From: Natrinema soli
GTDB lineage: Archaea > Halobacteriota > Halobacteria > Halobacteriales > Natrialbaceae
Assembly (NCBI RefSeq): GCF_028618695.1
Contig: NZ_JAQIVI010000055.1
Location: forward strand, 1-9,731
Reading direction: 5' to 3'
DNA length: 9,731 bases
The notes under the pieces were generated by a model. That model searched no databases. It was not told where the DNA came from and saw only the letters and a program-made list of their open reading frames with translations. Each line of letters opens with the position of its first letter. Positions within the stretch are counted from its first letter, which is position 1. The position numbers and the translations under genes were made by a program. Shown here in pieces: positions 1 through 5,320 of the stretch.

Positions 1-442
1 ACGCGTCGCGGAGGCCGACCAGCTCGAGCGCCTCGAGCGTCCGGTCGTCGACAGTCGGCCGGCTCCGGATCCACCGGTCCGCGAGTCGTCGGACGAATTC
101 CTGGACGCGGTGCAACCACGACCGGCGAACCCGCCGGCCGATATCGACGTTGCGCGCCACCGAGGTCTCGAACAGGCTCGCCTGCTGGAAGACCATGCCG
201 ATTCGCCGCCGGCACTCGAGTCGATCGTCTCGCGACAGCGACCACGGATCCGTCCCGTCGCAACGGACGACACCGTCGGTCGGTCGCTCGAACAGCGCGG
301 CCAGCCGCAACAGCGTCGTCTTGCCGGCCCCCGAGGGGCCGATCACCGTCACGATCTCGCCGGACCTGAGAGTTAGCGAGACATCTTCCAGAATGTCCGT
401 GTCGTCGACGCCGTAGGACGCGTGCTCGAGCTCGAGGTTCAT
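1..442 (-). CDS. tupC: Tungstate-type ABC transporter ATP-binding protein (3' part outside window)
   Basis: This is the ATPase subunit expected to power oxyanion import with the permease and binding protein encoded just upstream. The visible 147 residues start at an ATG and show a Walker A loop at residues 35-43 (GPSGAGKTT) and a Q-loop in the segment GMVFQQASLF. The signature motif, Walker B and switch His would lie beyond the left edge. A Shine-Dalgarno GGAGGT sits 9 nt before the ATG and supports this start. The gene follows the permease by 34 nt in the same direction, so one operon is likely. Substrate is assigned from the neighbouring TupA-type binding protein; the ATPase alone could equally serve molybdate or phosphate. 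The segment after the Q-loop (RRVRRSWLHRVQEFVRR) is unusually basic for a haloarchaeal protein. Confidence 0.9.
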   Translation of the reverse strand, partial: MNLELEHASYGVDDTDILEDVSLTLRSGEIVTVIGPSGAGKTTLLRLAALFERPTDGVVRCDGTDPWSLSRDDRLECRRRIGMVFQQASLFETSVARNVDIGRRVRRSWLHRVQEFVRRLADRWIRSRPTVDDRTLEALELVGLRDA

Positions 443-451
443 CGCCGATCG

Positions 452-457
452 ACCTCC
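452..457 (-). promoter_or_regulatory. Shine-Dalgarno of tupC
   Basis: GGAGGT on the minus strand, 9 nt before the ATG at 442, complementary to the CCUCC end of archaeal 16S rRNA. It supports internal translation initiation within a tup polycistron. Confidence 0.6.
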
Positions 458-476
458 ATTGCAGTCGCTCGAATCA

Positions 477-1148
477 TTATCGACCTCCGAGCCGCAGGAC
501 GATCCCGTTGACGAGCAAGACGAGGACGAGCAACACCGCGCCGAGTATCAGCGCTGTTTCGAACTCCCCCTTTCGCACTTCGAACTGGATCGCCGTGGTC
601 AGCGTCCGGGTCTTCGAGGTCCCGTCGGCGTAGGCGATGTTGCCACCGACGATCAGGACGGAACCGACCTCGCTGATCGCGCGGCCGAAGCCGGCCAGGA
701 TCCCGGTGATGACGCCGTACCGCGCTTCCTTGAGGGTGACCAGTGCGACGTCGGCTCGAGTCCCCCCGACGCCGTAGGCAGCGTCCCGGACGGCCTCGTC
801 GACGCTCTCGACCGCGGAGAGCGCGACGCCGGTGATGACCGGCGCGGCGAGTACGAGTTGCGAGATGATCATCGCCTCCGGCGTATAGATAAGATTCAGC
901 GTTCCCAGGGGTCCCTGATTCGAGAGAACGTACCAGACGAGGAGTCCGACGACGACGCTCGGAAACCCCATCCCGGTGTTGATGACGGCGGTGACGAACC
1001 GCTTTCCGCGGAAGTCCGCGAAGCCGACGGCGAAGGCGATCGGGAGGCTCACGACGGTGCTCAGCACGATTGCGGTCAGACTGACCGTCAGCGATATCCG
1101 AATAATGCTCCGGAGATAGGTCGGATCGGAGAGCGCGTCGAATGGCAT
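477..1148 (-). CDS. tupB: Tungstate-type ABC transporter permease
   Basis: A 223-residue membrane permease that would form the channel for oxyanion import. Hydrophobic segments lie at about residues 14-42, 52-76, 90-113, 145-168 and 198-219. Between the third and fourth is the cytoplasmic EAA-type coupling loop (about 119-150, with [17 protein letters not shown]), which docks on the ATPase. Length and single-domain organisation fit TupB-type permeases. The gene starts 39 nt after tupA and ends 34 nt before tupC. I see no clear Shine-Dalgarno before the ATG. Relatives in molybdate (ModB) and sulfate (CysT/W) systems share the fold, so substrate specificity comes from the adjacent TupA. Confidence 0.9.
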   Translation of the reverse strand: MPFDALSDPTYLRSIIRISLTVSLTAIVLSTVVSLPIAFAVGFADFRGKRFVTAVINTGMGFPSVVVGLLVWYVLSNQGPLGTLNLIYTPEAMIISQLVLAAPVITGVALSAVESVDEAVRDAAYGVGGTRADVALVTLKEARYGVITGILAGFGRAISEVGSVLIVGGNIAYADGTSKTRTLTTAIQFEVRKGEFETALILGAVLLVLVLLVNGIVLRLGGR

Positions 1149-1187
1149 TGGGAGTGAAATGGACCGGGCAGATGGGCAGGCTGGAAC

Positions 1188-2108
1188 TCACTCGTCCGAC
1201 GAGTCGGGCTGCCATCCCTCCGGCACGTACTGCTGGAAGTTCGGATTCTCCGACAGGGCCTCGGGATAGAACAGCTGTTCGCCGTTCGCGGTGAAGTCCT
1301 CGATGACCTCCTGTCCGTCGGGACTCGTCACGAAGCCGATGTATGCTATCGCGAGCTGATAGTTCACGTTCGAGTGGATCTCGGGGTTGACCGCCATGAT
1401 CCCGTAGGGGTTCGCGAGCAGCTCCGGCCCGCCCTCGATCGGACCCTGAACCAGGATCTCGAGGTCGATGTCGTCTCGCGAGAGGTACGTGCCCCGATCG
1501 GCGAGCGTGTAGGCTCCCGCCTCGTTCGCGTGGGTCAGCGTTTCGCCCATTCCCTGACCGAGTTCCTGATACCACTCGCCGCCGGGCTCGATGCCGGCTT
1601 CCTCCCAGATAACCAGCTCTTTGGTGTGTGTCCCGGACTCGTCCCCGCGGGAGACGAACGCCGCTTCCGCGCTCGCGATAGCGTCGAAGGCGGCCACCGC
1701 ACCCTCGGCGTCGCTCGCGCCCGCCGGATCGTCGCTCGGGCCCACGATCACGAAGTCGTTGAACATCAGGTCACGTCGGTTGACGCCGTATCCCTCCTGC
1801 ATAAACTCGTCTTCGCGCGAGCGGGCGTGAACCAGAATAACGTCGGCGTTCCCGTTACGAGCGGACTCAATGGCTTGCCCCGTTCCCTGGGCGTTGGCCG
1901 CGACTCGCGTCCCGAACCGTTCCTCGAACGCCGCGTTGAGTTCATCGAGCAGTCCCGTCGCTTCCGTGCTCGTCGTCGTCGCGAGCGCGAGTTCCTCGCC
2001 GGCGATCGATCCCTCGCTCTGGTCGTCCCCGAGTCCGAGACAGCCGCCAACGGCAGCGGCGATCCCCGCTGCACTCGCCCCGAGTAGCTCTCGTCGTCGA
2101 TATTCCAT
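1188..2108 (-). CDS. tupA: Tungstate-binding lipoprotein, TupA family
   Basis: A 306-residue extracellular solute-binding protein that captures an oxyanion, most likely tungstate, for TupB/TupC. The N-terminus has a twin-arginine run (RRR at 4-6), a hydrophobic stretch and a lipobox ending at Cys23 (VGGC). This predicts Tat export of the folded protein and lipid anchoring, as is usual in haloarchaea. TupA-family motifs are clear: TTTST at 44-48, GTGQAI at 75-80, FNDFVIVGP at 116-124, [11 protein letters not shown] at 154-164 and DRGTY at 204-208; the Thr/Ser-rich and RGD-SGTH motifs are typical of the ligand cleft. It is the first gene of the tup operon. The start lies about 30 nt from the centre of a TATA-like element, so the transcript probably has almost no leader. 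Tungstate versus molybdate cannot be decided from sequence by eye, though the motif set favours TupA over ModA or WtpA. Confidence 0.93.
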   Translation of the reverse strand: MEYRRRELLGASAAGIAAAVGGCLGLGDDQSEGSIAGEELALATTTSTEATGLLDELNAAFEERFGTRVAANAQGTGQAIESARNGNADVILVHARSREDEFMQEGYGVNRRDLMFNDFVIVGPSDDPAGASDAEGAVAAFDAIASAEAAFVSRGDESGTHTKELVIWEEAGIEPGGEWYQELGQGMGETLTHANEAGAYTLADRGTYLSRDDIDLEILVQGPIEGGPELLANPYGIMAVNPEIHSNVNYQLAIAYIGFVTSPDGQEVIEDFTANGEQLFYPEALSENPNFQQYVPEGWQPDSSDE

Positions 2109-2125
2109 ATCGGGAACAACGATGG

Positions 2126-2138
2126 ATCACAGTGTGAT
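2126..2138. promoter_or_regulatory. Perfect 13-bp palindrome at the tupA promoter, candidate operator
   Basis: ATCACA-G-TGTGAT has two perfect 6-bp arms around a single base. It overlaps the downstream edge of the TATA-like element and lies between it and the predicted start of transcription. A dimeric repressor bound here would block TBP/TFB or polymerase. The sequence does not match the known ModE operator, and no regulator gene is visible nearby. The palindrome is seen directly; its function is inference. Confidence 0.5.
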
Positions 2139-2144
2139 AAACGT
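2135..2144 (-). promoter_or_regulatory. TATA-like element of the tup operon
   Basis: The minus strand reads ACGTTTATCA in otherwise GC-rich DNA. Its centre is about 30 nt upstream of the tupA ATG. With archaeal TATA boxes centred about 26 nt before transcription starts, this predicts a leader of only a few bases, consistent with the lack of a Shine-Dalgarno site. Confidence 0.5.
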
Positions 2145-2171
2145 ACCGCTCAAGGGATCCGACAGCGGTTA

Positions 2172-2187
2172 CCGAGACCGCTCTCGG
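2172..2187. repeat. Inverted repeat upstream of the tup promoter
   Basis: CCGAGA and TCTCGG are exact inverted copies around a 4-nt spacer (CCGC), about 35-50 nt upstream of the TATA-like element. It may be a regulator site or a chance hairpin. Confidence 0.35.
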
Positions 2188-2206
2188 ACTCGATGCGAGT
2201 GGAACC

Positions 2207-2224
2207 GTAACTGTATCCGGTTAC
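2207..2224. repeat. GTAAC-N8-GTTAC inverted repeat upstream of tupA
   Basis: Two 5-bp inverted half-sites are separated by 8 nt, about one helical turn apart. A third GTTAC occurs at 2168-2172. This spacing suits a dimeric helix-turn-helix regulator. It lies between the DUF2299 gene and the tup promoter; the role is inferred. Confidence 0.3.
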
Positions 2225-2260
2225 AGTGAGACGATCGACCCAATCGACGCTCGGTCAAAA

Positions 2261-2358
2261 CTAGTCGGACTGCGCCAGCGCTACCACGACGTTCCGGACG
2301 GAGCGCATGCTCGTCGCGATCGACATGATCTCAGCCATCAGCGCCTGCTGGGACACCG
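2261..2358 (-). pseudogene. Out-of-frame C-terminal segment of the DUF2299-like gene
   Basis: In the shifted frame, just after the YSDG codons, the minus strand encodes 31 residues: VSQQALMAEIMSIATSM, then RSVRNVVVALAQSD and a TAG. This looks like the C-terminal helical part expected of a DUF2299 domain. GTCTCCCAG losing one TC would give the observed GTCCCAG; restoring it yields a continuous YSDGVSQQ reading. The short T-run just after the TAG (minus strand TTTT, 2257-2260) could contribute to termination, but is weak. Confidence 0.5.
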
Positions 2359-2738
2359 TCGGAATAGATCCGATACTCCACTTGCATCCTCTCCGCCTCG
2401 CACAGCTGACAGGAGACGCCGTCCTCGTCGAGGAACGTGTAAAATCCGGGCGTCGCCGCCAGCATCGGCCCGACGTACTCGAGCAACTCGTTCCGTCGCT
2501 GATCGTCGTGGAGCAGGTTTCGAGCCCGCTCGGTGTCGAACCCGCACCGGCCGACGGTCCGAACCGGGCCGAACTCGGACTCCGTGACGACGTGGACCGG
2601 CAGCTGCGAGAGCTTGACCTGGAAATTGAATTCGGTGTCCTCGTCGGTGCGGGGAGTCACGTTTCGGATGGCCGTGTCGTCCAGCCAGTGGCGGAGCTGG
2701 GTCTCGCTGCTGTGTCTCGTGATATGCGGGCCGTACAC
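2331..2738 (-). CDS. DUF2299-like protein, C-terminus cut short by a frameshift
   Basis: A 135-residue open frame starting at GTG 2738; an in-frame TGA lies 24 nt upstream (2760-2762) with no better start between. It resembles archaeal DUF2299 proteins, small cytoplasmic proteins of unknown function: an N-terminal helix (QLRHWLDD), a beta segment (FNFQVKLSQLPVHVV), a central helix (LLHDDQRRNELLEYV) and a strand ending in YRIYSDG near residue 127. Cys residues are at 65, 110 and 113, the last two as CQLC. The frame then reads VPAGADG and stops, whereas the other frame continues with a well-formed amphipathic helix that would complete the domain. The gene follows the acidic-protein block by 90 nt in the same direction. 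It may be a recent pseudogene, a sequencing error or a tolerated truncation. Confidence 0.7.
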   Translation of the reverse strand: MYGPHITRHSSETQLRHWLDDTAIRNVTPRTDEDTEFNFQVKLSQLPVHVVTESEFGPVRTVGRCGFDTERARNLLHDDQRRNELLEYVGPMLAATPGFYTFLDEDGVSCQLCEAERMQVEYRIYSDGVPAGADG

Positions 2739-2828
2739 GAATAACTGGATACGCCTTCAGCGGAAGCGTTTCTGTTCCCGGCGCTCTCGTCCTCAACATC
2801 TCGAGGCCGGAGCCGGAATCGATCCGCG

Positions 2829-3743
2829 CTATCCGTGCTTGTCCGGCATCGTCGAGTGCCGCGTCGTCGTGCGCATATCCGCCCGTTTGGACGGTGGCGG
2901 TGCCATCGTGGAGTGGCGGCTGGGTCCGCCCGACGCCGTTCCGCGATCCTCGTCGCCGCCGAGTCCCGATCCCAGAAGTCCCTCGTCGTCCCCGTCAGCG
3001 TCCTCCTCGTCCGCTGTATCGTCGGCTGTTTCTTCTTCGTCTGTTGCTTCTTCGGCTGTGGCTTCGTCAGCGGTCTCAACGTCGGCGTCCTGGGCGTCGC
3101 CTGCGGTATCGGTATCGGCGCTTCCGGCGCTCGCCGACTCGAGTCGCTCTTTGAGTTGCTGGACGTCGTCGCCGAACTGCTCGAACGAAGATTGCATCGA
3201 CGACCGGAGGCGGTCTCCGAGATCGTCAGCCGTCTCGTCCGCTTCCGACTCGACCGCCTCGTCCTCGGAAGCCGTCGACTCGTCGTCCGGTGTGTCCTCG
3301 TCGACGTTGTTCTCCTCCGTCTCCGCCTCTTCGTCGGCACCGGATTCGGCCCGTTCGCTCATCGTCTCTCGAAGATCACCGACAGCCCCTTCAAAGCTAC
3401 CGTCGTCGGCCCGGTCGGCGAGTTTTGCGAGGTGGAGCAACCGCCGGAGATCCTCGAGATTCTCCTGCTCGCCGCGAGCGATGGCCTCCGGGATCGAATC
3501 CGGTTCGGAGCCGTCTTCGAGCGTGTCCAGTCCGACCGCCGCGAGCAGTTCGGCTGGGTCGGCCGACTCGAGGAGGTCGCTCGCCTCCCGGGCGGTCTCG
3601 AGGAGGTCCCGCTCGGCCGATTCGCGCTCGTCGCTCGAGTCATCCTCGCTACCCGAATCGCTGCTGGAAACGATCGATCCGCTGAACGCGTCGGCCTCGT
3701 TCAGTACCTCGTGCACTCGATCGTGGAGTTGTGAGTCGCTCAT
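2829..3743 (-). CDS. Acidic low-complexity protein with C-terminal RHSTM repeats
   Basis: A 304-residue protein that I do not recognise. It has no signal peptide or membrane segment. Residues 43-128 form a helix-rich ordered region (LLETAREASDLLESADPAELL, then a Leu-rich LRRLLHLAKLADRA). An Asp/Glu/Thr/Ser tract covers about 129-172, a predicted amphipathic or coiled-coil helix spans 174-205 (DDVQQLKERL), and a second acidic tract with A-D-E repeats covers 209-255. The last 30 residues differ sharply: they are basic and Pro/Thr-rich with RHSTM at 276-280 and again at 295-299, separated by APPPSKRADMRTTT. It is the last of the four acidic genes, 90 nt after the SAP-like protein, with no evident promoter or Shine-Dalgarno in that gap. 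The short conserved-looking tail could be an interaction or targeting tag; that is inference. Confidence 0.8.
   Translation of the reverse strand: MSDSQLHDRVHEVLNEADAFSGSIVSSSDSGSEDDSSDERESAERDLLETAREASDLLESADPAELLAAVGLDTLEDGSEPDSIPEAIARGEQENLEDLRRLLHLAKLADRADDGSFEGAVGDLRETMSERAESGADEEAETEENNVDEDTPDDESTASEDEAVESEADETADDLGDRLRSSMQSSFEQFGDDVQQLKERLESASAGSADTDTAGDAQDADVETADEATAEEATDEEETADDTADEEDADGDDEGLLGSGLGGDEDRGTASGGPSRHSTMAPPPSKRADMRTTTRHSTMPDKHG
2994..3074 (-). repeat. Low-complexity A/D/E/T codon tract
   Basis: An imperfect short-period run encoding ADEATAEEATDEEETADD-like sequence. Its codons are less GC-biased than the flanks, with many GAA and ACA triplets. Such tracts can change length by slippage. 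Confidence 0.45.
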
Positions 3744-3833
3744 CTCTGGCTTTCAGATAGCACCGCCGTGTCGTGTGCGGTCGTCGGATCGGGAGCGACG
3801 GAGTGCAGTCGATCGTCTCGTCCACGGTAGCCG

Positions 3834-4781
3834 TCACTCGGCTTCAGCTTCCGCTTCCGATTCCTCGTCCGGGTCGGAGTCCGACCCCTCATCTGTGACC
3901 GCCTCGATGATCTCGTCGGTCATCTCCTCTCGGCTGAGGTTCGCCTTCACGCCGACGTCCTTCGCGACCGACTGCAGATCGCTGTAGGACATCACGCCGA
4001 GGAAGTCCTCGAGCGTGTCCGTCCGGAGATCCTCGAGATCCTCCGCGGACGGCTCATCCTCACCCGCTTCGGACGGTTCGGCTTCGTCGGTCGATTCTTC
4101 GCTTTCGTCAGCCGTCTCGTCAGCTTCGTCAGCCGATTCGTCAGCTTCGTCGCCCGTCTCTTCGCCGTCCTCGCTCCCTCCGCCGACCGTCTCTTTGGCT
4201 TTGCTAGCAGCTTCTTCGGCCGATTCTTTGGCCGTATCGGCGGCCTCTTTGACTGACTCCGTGGTGCTCGTTCCCTCGCTTTCAGTGCTGTCGTCCTCCT
4301 GTGTGTCCGTTTCGTCCGTCTGCTCTTCGTCCTCGGATTCCGCTTGCTCCTCGCTCTCGGATTCGTTCTCGTCGGTCTCGTCGGTGTCGTCGCTCTCGTC
4401 GCTTCCAACGCCGTCGAGGAGTCCCTCGAGACTGCTGCCGTCGGTCACGCCCGTGGCCATCGACTCGAGCGAGTCGCGGCCCTCCACGTTCGCGACCGAC
4501 TCGCGGAGGGCGTCCCGAATCGCCGTCGAGAGATCCGTTCGGATCTCGTCGAGTTCCTTTCCTTCATCGACGCCCGCGGCGATCGTTTCGTGGATCTCCC
4601 GACCGATGGCCGCGCCGACTTCGCGCCCGAACCGTTCGCCGAACTGGCGACCGACCGCAGCGCCGACTTCCCCGCCGTCGATGTTGTCCTCGAGACTCCC
4701 GTCACCGAGCATATCAGCGACGTCGAGCTGATTGCTGACCTCATCGGCAACCATACTCTTCAGTCCCGATTCGTTACTCAC
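3834..4781 (-). CDS. Acidic protein with glycine zipper, LEA-like helix and SAP/Rho-N-like C-terminus
   Basis: A 315-residue unassigned protein. I take the GTG at 4781 (MSNESGL) rather than the GTG at 4790, because GAGGTG lies 6 nt before the former. Residues 31-36 read EDNIDG. Gly at 36, 40, 44, 48, 52, 56 and 60 forms a perfect period-four glycine zipper. A helical segment follows to about 126. An Asp/Glu/Ser tract covers about 128-175, then an Ala/Lys/Glu helix at 177-199 (KEAADTAKESAEEAASKAKE) resembles LEA group 3 or phasin-type amphipathic helices. A second acidic tract precedes a folded-looking C-terminal region at 254-296 with the outline of a SAP or Rho N-terminal domain (LQSVAKDVGVKANLSREEM), a fold often seen in nucleic-acid binding. 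No signal peptide is present. It follows the 161-aa zipper paralog by 53 nt. Confidence 0.82.
   Translation of the reverse strand: MSNESGLKSMVADEVSNQLDVADMLGDGSLEDNIDGGEVGAAVGRQFGERFGREVGAAIGREIHETIAAGVDEGKELDEIRTDLSTAIRDALRESVANVEGRDSLESMATGVTDGSSLEGLLDGVGSDESDDTDETDENESESEEQAESEDEEQTDETDTQEDDSTESEGTSTTESVKEAADTAKESAEEAASKAKETVGGGSEDGEETGDEADESADEADETADESEESTDEAEPSEAGEDEPSAEDLEDLRTDTLEDFLGVMSYSDLQSVAKDVGVKANLSREEMTDEIIEAVTDEGSDSDPDEESEAEAEAE
4080..4158 (-). repeat. Hexamer-like tandem tract encoding ADE(S/T) repeats
   Basis: The plus strand shows repeated TCGTCAGC(T/C) units; the minus strand encodes DEADESADEADETADES. This is an imperfect repeat within the acidic tract of the SAP-like protein and a candidate length-variable site. 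Confidence 0.5.
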
Positions 4782-4787
4782 AGTGAC

Positions 4788-4793
4788 CACCTC
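4788..4793 (-). promoter_or_regulatory. Shine-Dalgarno deciding the GTG start at 4781
   Basis: GAGGTG on the minus strand with a 6-nt spacer to GTG 4781. The alternative GTG at 4790 lies inside this motif, so it is unlikely to be the true start. Confidence 0.55.
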
Positions 4794-4834
4794 GAGTCGG
4801 CCTGCGGAGCGAGTGCATTCCCTGAATCACGGTC

Positions 4835-5320
4835 TTAGTCCTCGGCTTCGGCCGTCTGCGCTGATTCGTCGTCCGCCGATTCCTCGCTCTCGTCGGCATC
4901 GTCCTCGGATTCGTTCTCGCTGCTCTCGTCGTCACTCTCTTCCGCACCTTCTTCGTCCGCGTCGTCCGCTTCGTCTGCCTCCTCGCTATCCTCGGCGCTT
5001 TCGTCGTCAGATTCTTTATCCGCTTCATCGTCTTCCTCGCCGTCGTCGGCGCTTTCGTCGTCGGACTCCTCGTCCGTTTCATCCGCTTTCTCGCCGGAAC
5101 TGAGGAGTTCGTCGACGACCATGTTCCCGATCGTCCGCCCGAGTGATTCGCCGATCGCCCGGCCGATGATCGCGCCGATCTGTCCGCCCAGCGCCTCTCC
5201 GAGCGGTTTGTCCCCGTCGATCTCGTCTTCCCACTCGGTCCCCTCGACCAGTTCGTCGACGTCGATGTTCTCGGTTATCTTCTCGGTATCGACCCGCTGT
5301 GTGAGTGACTCGTCGCTCAT
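4835..5320 (-). CDS. Small acidic glycine-zipper protein
   Basis: A 161-residue unassigned protein. Residues 20-36 (DVDELVEG... EDEIDG) lead into a glycine zipper with Gly at 41, 45, 49, 53, 57, 61 and 65, hydrophobic residues between, and a following VVDELL. From about residue 77 to the end it is almost wholly Asp/Glu/Ser/Ala and surely disordered. The N-terminal region is paralogous to that of the next gene, down to the IDG motif and seven-glycine period. There is no signal peptide. The zipper is long enough (about 30 residues) to be a membrane-inserted or tightly packed oligomerising helix, but Arg, Glu and Gln within it argue for a soluble helix assembly. The ATG overlaps the upstream stop (ATGA), and GGAGG lies 7 nt before it. 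Confidence 0.85.
   Translation of the reverse strand: MSDESLTQRVDTEKITENIDVDELVEGTEWEDEIDGDKPLGEALGGQIGAIIGRAIGESLGRTIGNMVVDELLSSGEKADETDEESDDESADDGEEDDEADKESDDESAEDSEEADEADDADEEGAEESDDESSENESEDDADESEESADDESAQTAEAED

Noticed and set aside
442..477. Possible tiny peptide [12 protein letters not shown] between tupB and tupC
   Set aside because: Only 12 codons, and it overlaps the Shine-Dalgarno of tupC; more likely leader sequence.
439..1575. 378-residue minus-strand frame across tupA, tupB and the tupC start
   Set aside because: Highly basic, Arg-rich product overlapping well-supported TupB and TupA in another frame; typical GC-rich shadow.
2240..2330. Strong terminator between the DUF2299-like gene and tupA
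   Set aside because: Only a four-base T-run without a convincing stem; not enough to annotate as a separate terminator.
2338..2799. 153-residue minus-strand frame overlapping the DUF2299-like gene
   Set aside because: Arg/Pro/His-rich with no protein-like pattern; the DUF2299 frame is better supported.
2533..3987. 484-residue plus-strand open frame rich in Ser
   Set aside because: It is the antisense shadow of Asp/Glu codons in the acidic genes, spans three minus-strand genes, and has no domain-like composition.
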